DNA of 64,000 bases from Trifolium pratense. Lineage: Eukaryota > Streptophyta > Magnoliopsida > Fabales > Fabaceae. Positions 56,406 through 64,000 of the stretch are shown here, piece after piece. The notes below the pieces were generated by a model. That model searched no databases, was not told where the DNA came from, and saw nothing but the letters and a program-made list of their open reading frames with translations. Numbering within the stretch: position 1 is the first letter of the stretch; each line of letters starts with the position of its first letter. Made by a program: the position numbers and the translations under genes. The stretch lies in contig NC_060059.1 in assembly GCF_020283565.1 (NCBI RefSeq), positions 44,722,572 to 44,786,571 of the forward strand, read 5' to 3'.

Positions 56406-57821
56406 TGGTTTCAAAGAGTTGTTCTCAAAAAACATATTTAACCCTTAATAAAAATTGTGAAATAAATTTAAATTTTTAAGACGATATAAAACCGAAGAGA
56501 GTGAGGTATCCCCAACCGTTCCAAATAATTCAAAATACCCTAAATAAAATTTTGGGAAAATTTTATTAATATCTTATATTTATAAAAGCATATTTACCTC
56601 ATTTAATTAACTAAAAATAGTTTCAGGTCTCAGAAAAATACCAAACTGGTCCCAAAATTCTCAGAAAATTATTTACTATTTTTATGTAAAAATAATAAAA
56701 AAATTTGGAGTCTCCTTGGCACCGCACGCGCCCCCACGCGCCTCCAGTGAGAGTGGGCGTGGACGCGCGTCACTGTTCATCATCTTCCTCACCCATTTTT
56801 TGCAGGAACGGGTCACGACGACCCGGTTCGTCGACCCGGTTCGTTCTCCCTCAATAATCAACGAAACTCGACGTTCTTTATACCGTTTTGATCGTCGTTC
56901 GATTTTATGAATGTTTCCGGTATTATTTTTCGAAATCGGTGATCGAATCGCATGTAAAATGTGGCCGAAATTGAGCAAGCAAAAATAGAAAGTTCTTCAG
57001 TTATGATTATTACATGTGTAAAATCATCTGATGGCCGTGAATGACTTATGCACCATACATAAGAAAAAGCTTATGCATATTAACTTTTGTCCTTTTACTC
57101 ATTTTGGGGGGATTGTCTATAAAAAAGGTGGCAAAAATTATGAATGGACCGCCCAATAAATAAACGAGTATACAAATGGAACCCAACCATACATGCCCTC
57201 CAATTATGTCTTCCAAATCGTCCACAGGAGGAGGAAGGAGTAGACTCACAATAGGTTCTAGTAGTAGAAGCATTGAGTGGCAACAATTAGCAATGAACCA
57301 ACTTACTACAGTTAGGAAGAACCAAAGCGGCACGGTAAAAAATTATAAAAAATTTAGCCAATAAAAAGTACTCCCTCTCGGGGATGAAACTAGTAGGGGG
57401 ACTATGACCTACACATATTAAAAAGGAAATTCTGTCTTGGAACTTGTGTATTCAATATCTTAAAAATGTAAAAAGTTGTGTTGCCAACATTAACTTTATC
57501 TTTTATTTCTTATTTGGTATGCTTAACAAGTGTCCGGGGCATTGTTTAACATGACCATTTTTTTATACTAATATATTGTTATATTATTGGTTTAATTTTA
57601 CTTTTAGTCTCCTATTTTATTAAAATTATGAAAATAGTATTCCTTTACTAATCCAACTTTTTGATCTCTATTTATACATTTGTTGTAAATTTAACCTTAG
57701 CGGATGTTTTTCCCTCTAGAAGTGGTATCTTTTTTAACTAAAAAAAGTGCTTTAAAGGCCCAAATATTGAATTTAATGACAAAATATATCTTTTGAGACT
57801 AAAATTCATTTTTTTTTAACC
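56406..57821. other. Non-coding DNA with a GC-rich block
   Basis: 56700-56900 is unusually GC-rich (CGCACGCGCCCCCACGCGCC, GACCCGGTTCGTCGACCCGG). It may be part of an LTR or captured gene sequence, but I cannot place it. A short open stretch at 57176-57345 (SSTGGGRSRLTIGSSSRSIE) has no recognisable family. Confidence 0.35.
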
Positions 57822-57946
57822 AAATGCTAGTTGGTTCAGTGGTGATTGACGCTGAACTTGGTAGAAAGGACCGCGGTTCGATCCCCCACAACTGCATTTG
57901 GGAGGAGACTGGAACCACGTGATGCCAGAGGGTGAAAAAAAAAAAA
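57822..57946 (+). mobile_element. tRNA-derived SINE with poly(A) tail
   Basis: An A-box-like TGGTTCAGTGGTG (about 57832) and a B-box GGTTCGATCCC (about 57874) give an internal RNA polymerase III promoter. A short body ending GATGCCAGAGGGTG follows, then a run of 12 A. The left border is approximate. Such elements are common in legume genomes and depend on LINE machinery. Confidence 0.78.
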
Positions 57947-59019
57947 GGGTAAATAGGGTTTTACCCCCCTGCAAAATAGGTTAGTTTTGCGTTACCCCCC
58001 TGCAAAAATTTTTTTTGTGATTACCCCCTGTAAAATGAAGATTCCATCATTTACCCCCCTCAGTCGATAACATGGATGTTGACTGGACAAAATTGATGAC
58101 GTGGCACATACAAGTGGAATGAATTCATTTTATATTTATTTTTTTATTGTCAATTCATTAATGATTGTATAATTATTATTTTTTTAATTAAAAAAAAACT
58201 GAAAAAAAGAAGAAAAAAACGATAGTAATTGGGGTTGAAGGTTCATCTTCTTCAATATTGCTATAATTTCATCCTTCTCTCAAAAAAAAAAAAAATCAAA
58301 AACAACATAAACATGTCATCTTGAACGAAACCAACATAAACCTTCATCGTCACCTTCGCCGAAACCCACAGAAACCTTCATCGTCACCTTTGATTTTTGT
58401 TTTCAGATCTGGAAAATATTCATTAAACCTAAAGTTCCGGAAAATATTCCTTGTTAACACAAAAAAGTTCATCAAACTGTAGATCTGAAAAATATTCATT
58501 AAACTTAAATTAATAACTCAAACCTTCATCCAAGAATCGAAGAGTTTTGGAAAGTTTAAATTTTTTGTTACTTTGGCTTAGTTTTGTATCGTATAGTTGT
58601 GGTTATAGAAGAGAAATAATTTAGGGTTGTTAATAAGATGTGAAATTTGAGAGAAATTTGGGTAAGAAGATTTTGTTGATTGTGTGGGATTTGATTTGTG
58701 ATTACACCGAGAAGAAGAAGAACAAGAATGTTTATAAATAAATTCTATTAACAATTTTTTTTAATTTCTTTTTCTTTTTGAAAAATTAATAATTATATTA
58801 AGTTATTTATCTACGTGGCACAAAACTTTAATAAAAAATGAATGAAAAGCCACACATGCATCCCACGTCATCAATTTTGTCCAGTCAACATCCATGTTGT
58901 CGACTGAGGGGGGTAAATGATGGAATCTTCATTTTACAGGGGGTAATCACAAAAAAATTTTTTGCAGGGGGTAACGCAAAACTGACCTATTTTGCAAGGA
59001 GGTAAAACCCTATTTACCC
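57947..59019. mobile_element. Second MULE-like foldback element, in the SINE poly(A) tail
   Basis: Left end GGGTAAATAGGGTTTTACCC. The right end read inverted is GGGTAAATAGGGTTTTACCT. The arms align for about 190 bp (GCAAAATAGG...GTTGACTGGACAAAATTGAT). A residues flank both sides. The centre is AT-rich without a transposase. Confidence 0.8.
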
Positions 59020-59296
59020 AAAAAAAAAAATCACATTTTTTACACAAAAATTCACAATTTTTATTGCAAAACATATGAGTTGAGACCAAAATTACAATAA
59101 AAATAATAACGGAGGGGCCAAAAAGTATGACTTAAAAAAATTGCCCATTAAATGAAGATTTACAATTACAATATTAACTTTGAGTTTATCTTACAATTTC
59201 TTATATATGTTGTACTTTTAAAATTTATCTTTTTCTTCATTAAATTATACTCTTAACTTCAGTCCCCCCGAAACTCAATTTCTGGCTCCTTCCCTG

Positions 59297-59580
59297 CTCC
59301 CTCCGCACAAAATTATATGTCACTTTGAAGAAGAAAAAATTGTACCAAATTATATGTCATTTTACAATACCAATGAAGCATTGAATGCTATTTTTTCTAT
59401 TATATCATTTATTATTTATTACCCTCTATTCTTTAAATTCTTCAATTTATCTTTCTCACATAATTAATAAAGGACAATTTTGTAAACTAATTCATAATTT
59501 CTCTTTTCCATACAACATTAATTACATTTCTTAATATGCGTACAAGTGTCACAATGACATATATTATGGTACGGAGGGAG
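59297..59580. mobile_element. Stowaway-like MITE
   Basis: Ends CTCCCTCCGCACAAAATTAT and, inverted, CTCCCTCCGTACCATAATAT; TATGTCATT sequence recurs inside each arm. TA follows the right end; the left flank has mutated to TG. Confidence 0.72.
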
Positions 59581-59762
59581 TATGTAGAAAGAATAAGATG
59601 AATACAATAAAAAGATTATAGAAAATTTAATCAATAAAAAAATTATAGAGAGAATATAGAAAAAATAAAATGAATACACATAAAAATATAAACAAATGAC
59701 ATTATCTACTCAACAATGTAATTAAGCATTATATAAAAAAAACAAAAAAACACAACAACAAT

Positions 59763-62700
59763 CACTACAAGAAAATAAACACTTTGCGACAGTTAAAATT
59801 GCAGTTTGCAACGGTTTCAAGTGTCGCAATTACACATCTGCGACGGTTGTCTAACCGTTGCTGATTTGTGTGTCGCAAGAGAACATTGCAACGGTTTTGA
59901 AAACCGTCGTTACAACTGTCGCAGTTGTTCTTGCAACGGTTCCTAACTGTCCCTATATTTTTCCCCACATATTTAATAGCAAAGATTGCGACGGTTATAA
60001 AACCGTCGCAAGCATATTTTTTTTAAAATATGATTTTAATTTTTTTTATTCCTTTTGATGGCTTATAATATCGATACAAGATTACGAGAATTAAAATTCA
60101 CATGTATATAAATAACTTAATCTCATTCATATAATTAATTCAATAGTGACAACATCCATACATAAAAAATTTAATTAAATAACTTGAAACTCTAAAAGGA
60201 AAAAAACTAATCCTTAGTATGTTATGTTGCTTCATGATCCTTAATCATTTCTTGATTCTTCTTATTCAATTACCTGAAAAAACATAAGTATATATTAGGA
60301 TACTTAAAAAAACGAACGGTATTGAACAAATTGACTTAGTCCATGGCATAATTCCACAAGATAAATGGTTCATAGCTTCAAATATACATAATGGTGTCTC
60401 TTTTCTAAACACATCAAATAAATGAACCGATAACAAGAATACCATAGTAATATGATATCTTATGCAAACAAAGGATAAACTCTCTAACTCACAAAAATAG
60501 AACTCGGTAAATTAAAATGTTATAAATATCTTAATTTCAAACCAAATCATGGTCAACCCCAGGGATTTTCAAAGAGCAAATATGTTTTGTAGACACAAGT
60601 AGTGTCTCATAACAAAAAAAAAAGTCAGCAATACCAAGCCTAAATCCTAGCCGTTCAAAAAAAAAAAAAAAACCAAGCCTAAAAACTAGACAACAATACA
60701 ATAGCAGTGCACTCATACATTATCTTCATTTAGCATATAAAGCAACCAAATTCCTACAATGCGTTCAGTACCTACACCATTATAGTAAGTCCCTTGATGC
60801 ATTTATTACTTGATTAAAATTTATCTACTAATCCCCAAACTAAAAGCAACAGAAAACAAAGAAAAGAGACAAAAGGACGAAAGGACTTACGAAAACGGCA
60901 GCAGAGTTACAAAATCAGCAGCAGAGTTAAAATTTGGCAGCAGACTTAAGAAATTGGCTGCGCAAAATGAGAAATGCTTCTATCTTTAGTTGAATCCAAT
61001 CACTATCTGTGTGAATAAAGTAATGAATTGCATGAATGACCAAACCCCTCAAACAAGAGACAACAAAAAAAATATATTAAGAAACTTGGGGAAACTCGGT
61101 ATTTCAGACCAACAAAAGGGAGGCACACTAAATCAGATTCTGCTCTAAGAAAGGGAAACTCAATATTTTAGTCAAGTTTCTCATATTTAAGTTTTAGTTA
61201 CTAGTAACATTTACTATTCAGGAACAAAATTTAAGTTAACAAAGAAAGCATCCACCACTGAATGTATTAACTCTAGAATAAAAATGAACACCACATTTTC
61301 TACAAAAGTTGGAAATCCTTTTATATGCTACTAGTTCCATCCATACAATTTTGCTTCAATGTACACCATGACTTCCAATATTGTAACAAATCTCTAAAGC
61401 CGACTCTACAAGAAGCTCAAAAGACAGAAGAGGAAAATGAAAAAATGTAAGCAACAAGAAACATATACTAACAAATCAACCCTAATTGTATATTACCTTT
61501 TATTTGGTGTTTCAAAGTTCTTATGTGAGTTTTTGACATTTTCATGAATAATCTTATTAGGTGCTATTAGAATCAAAATTCATCATTGTTGTATGAAATT
61601 ACGATACAAAGTCAATAGAATAAAATCCAATTAACTATGTTAAAACCCACTGAAGACACCTAACATCATAATTCTTCTTTGATGGTAGAACAAAATTAAG
61701 CAAGAGATAAAAAAGTGTGTGTGTGTTTTTTTAATAAGCCAAATTTTATAAAAAATAGTGAACCAAGTACAAGGAATACATAGGAACACACAAATAGTAC
61801 ACAATTGAGCAAACAGGCAACCAGGGAACAGATGCAGCCAAGAGATAAATGCACGAAAGGTTACTTAAACTTCAACACTTTAATTGCCAACTGATGACAC
61901 TCATGGCACCGTGAAATGAATACACAAAAGGTTTCTTAAGCCTAGTCATTTTAATTGCCCAAACCTATTCAAAACATTCCAATGCAAAAACCAATGCAAT
62001 ACTAAAAAATTCTTACTAAAACTACCGAGTTTTTTGAACAATAGCTTCTTGTATAAGTTGACATTAGTTTTTTATCTCAATTTTCTCAAAAGCTCTCTCA
62101 TTTAACTTCTTCATGAACACCAATAAAGACTTTTCAACAAGTGGTGAACCATAAACTTAATTCAATTGAAAAGCTGCATAAGATAGAAGCTAAACCAAAA
62201 TTAACACTAAAAAGCTGGCAATGTTGAAAAAAGTATAAAACCACCATGCAAACATAGAGCAACATATATATAATTATAAAGGAAAAAAACCCCAGAAGAC
62301 AAGAAAAAGAATCTTCACCTGTGAAAAGTTTGAAAGCAGCTGGTTTACTTCTCCTCTATGTAACCCAAAACACATCTTGCTTCTTATTCATGTACTACCC
62401 CGGATCAACAAGTATCGGCCTCGCACACTGGTTTCTAATAAACAAACACACATCAAATAATCAATCTCCATTCCCGAAACAAAACAACAAGAATCAATAT
62501 CAATAACAAATGATAGAAAAACTTACTCTTTCCATATCCAATGTCACTAGATGATCGATGAAATTAAGATCACAAGGCAAGTAGCTAAATGTATGAAGCA
62601 GATATACTCATGCAAACCTCACAAAACAAAACCAACAAACATTTCTCAAAACAAAACATCATAAAAATCATACAAAATCTTAAATTTCAATTCTCAACCT

Positions 62701-64000
62701 TCACAACCAACAAAAACAGATCCAAAGCAAAGCTATGATACAATCAACTGATAGTTGTTTTTCAAATGATAACTTGCTCAAAGAGAGAACAAGTAACCTG
62801 AGATGAAAACAATGAACTATGTTCAATGAGAAAAAGAAAGAGAAGCTTTGTCACTAGCCGGAAATTGAGAAGCTTCGTCGGAAATTTAGGGATTAGGGAT
62901 TGGAATGAAGGAAAAAACAATTTAGGGATTAAGGTCGACGATTAGGGATTTAGTGCTTATTATAGAAAATGGCGATGAAGCAAATTCAATCACCATAGAA
63001 TTTCAATCAATAAAACCTAAGTAGAAAATGGAAATACCATTACAGTCTCTGAAAATAGCATTAAAACCTTTTTGCACAACACCTATATAAAGTAATCAAA
63101 AGTTTACAATCAAGCATAGTTAGGAACTTGCACTCATGCTCAGTAATTATTAGCAATGCCCCAACCCCCAAAATCTAGTACTCAAGCAAGAATGAAGCCA
63201 TATATTAAACAAGACATTTATTTTACTACAAAACAAGTGAACATAATTGCACCAACTATGCCTAATTTTCAATAAATACACATGATGTACTCACCCATCA
63301 GTTGGAATATTGGTTGTGGTCAACCTTACAAAGGCTCCACATATCAAAGGAAAATAAAAACTAACAGTGGCACTAACACCCACACACACCAGGTGCAGGG
63401 CCTTAAGCATCAACACATTAGAAGCAAAAAAATAAAAAAAACCCGTACAGCTTGATAATTGATAACTCATCAAACTAAAACAGATAACAAATAAACTCAT
63501 CCAATTGAAAAATATTTGGTATTGTGATTCACAAGAGTTCCATCTAAATGCAATAAATCAACAAAACCCAAAAGTTCCAATAAGCTAAATACCTATCAAC
63601 GAATTATTAATCAGTGAACAATTCAAACCAGTTACGATCTCAAAAACGAAGAGGAAAAAAAAAACACCAAAACCACAAAAGATCCCTCTTTCTTCAATTT
63701 TCAATTGACTCTGAATAAAAAAAATAAAATTGAAGAGAAAACGAAATACCCCGTTCATCATCTTGTTTTGAAATGAGAGCAACGAACCAGTTTGCGATTT
63801 TGCGATTTAAGGAATGAAGAAAACGATTTAGGGATTAGGGTTGATGAAGAAAATGAGTAGATTAGGCGTGATAGGAAACTGTGATGAAGAAATCAGTTAG
63901 GGTTATGGTCGGAGAAGGAAACAACGGTGATGGAAACGGCGGTGAAGAAACGGTGATGACGGAATCAGGCTCAATGACAACGAAGGAGAGTGTTTTGTGT
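59763..64000. mobile_element. CACTA (En/Spm) element, left end; right end outside window
   Basis: It starts CACTACAAGAAAA, the standard plant CACTA terminus, followed by dense subterminal repeats. No inverted terminus TTTTCTTGTAGTG is found before the window ends, so the right border is unknown and part of this span could be other DNA. No transposase frame is visible. On the minus strand several stretches look like leader, intron and exon borders (TTTTTTCAG/GTAATTG near 60270; TCATCTCAG/GTTACTTG near 62797), as if a minus-strand transcript unit lies within it. Confidence 0.55.
59785..60012. repeat. Subterminal GCGACGGTT repeats of the CACTA element
   Basis: Ten or so copies of GCGACGGTT, GCAACGGTT and their complements occur in both orientations, with a terminal palindrome GCGACGGTTATAAAACCGTC. 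These are the expected transposase-binding arrays. Confidence 0.85.

Noticed and set aside
57176..57364. A 62-codon plus-strand frame rich in Ser/Gly/Arg
   Set aside because: Too short, no family match by eye, no splice partners; kept only as part of an undefined interval.

Overview
This is a plant nuclear window. Spliced genes with GT-AG introns, Arabidopsis-type gene families and plant transposon classes all point that way. The repeat set (a very long Ogre-like solo LTR, a SIRE/Maximus Copia element, legume-like SINE and MITE sequences) suggests a papilionoid legume of the Medicago/Trifolium/Vicia/Pisum group. The species call is inference.

Three host genes could be read exon by exon, all on the plus strand and apparently intact. 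(1) 4246-9522 is a 15-exon malectin-like/LRR receptor kinase of 922 residues, closest in memory to Arabidopsis At2g37050. (2) 40454-48068 is a 17-exon HECT E3 ubiquitin ligase of 1541 residues, UPL4. (3) 51047-53254 is an intronless chloroplast PPR protein of 735 residues, HCF152. No operon-like or pathway link among them is visible.

Almost everything else is mobile DNA, much of it nested. 1-3600: hAT-like pieces and a 2.0-kb mini LTR element with an unexplained 452-residue reading frame. 9.5-23 kb: Helitron pieces that host a young but broken minus-strand Tork-type Copia element (11102-16188) and a 3.6-kb Ogre-like solo LTR (17657-21273), followed by a run of MITEs. 23.4-39.1 kb: a stack in which a LINE was hit by a hAT element, the hAT by a Helitron, the Helitron by a 12.1-kb SIRE-type Copia element, and the LINE poly(A) tail by a MULE-like foldback element. 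Target duplications or terminal signatures support each junction to differing degrees. 48.9-50.8 kb: an old Copia tail carrying a Tourist MITE and a 5'-truncated LINE. 54-64 kb: a LINE scrap, odd tandem and GC-rich repeats, a SINE whose poly(A) tail received a second MULE-like element, another MITE, and the start of a CACTA element running off the right edge.

The most unusual content is in the SIRE-type element. Besides gag and a damaged pol it carries an intact 892-residue sense frame preceded by promoter-like DNA. It also carries a complete 122-residue antisense frame with its own TATA-like and AATAAA signals, so the two are convergent. Both proteins are acidic in part and contain isoleucine-rich patches followed by Ser/Asp/Glu tracts, which resemble SUMO-interaction motifs. 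The functional reading is inference from sequence alone.
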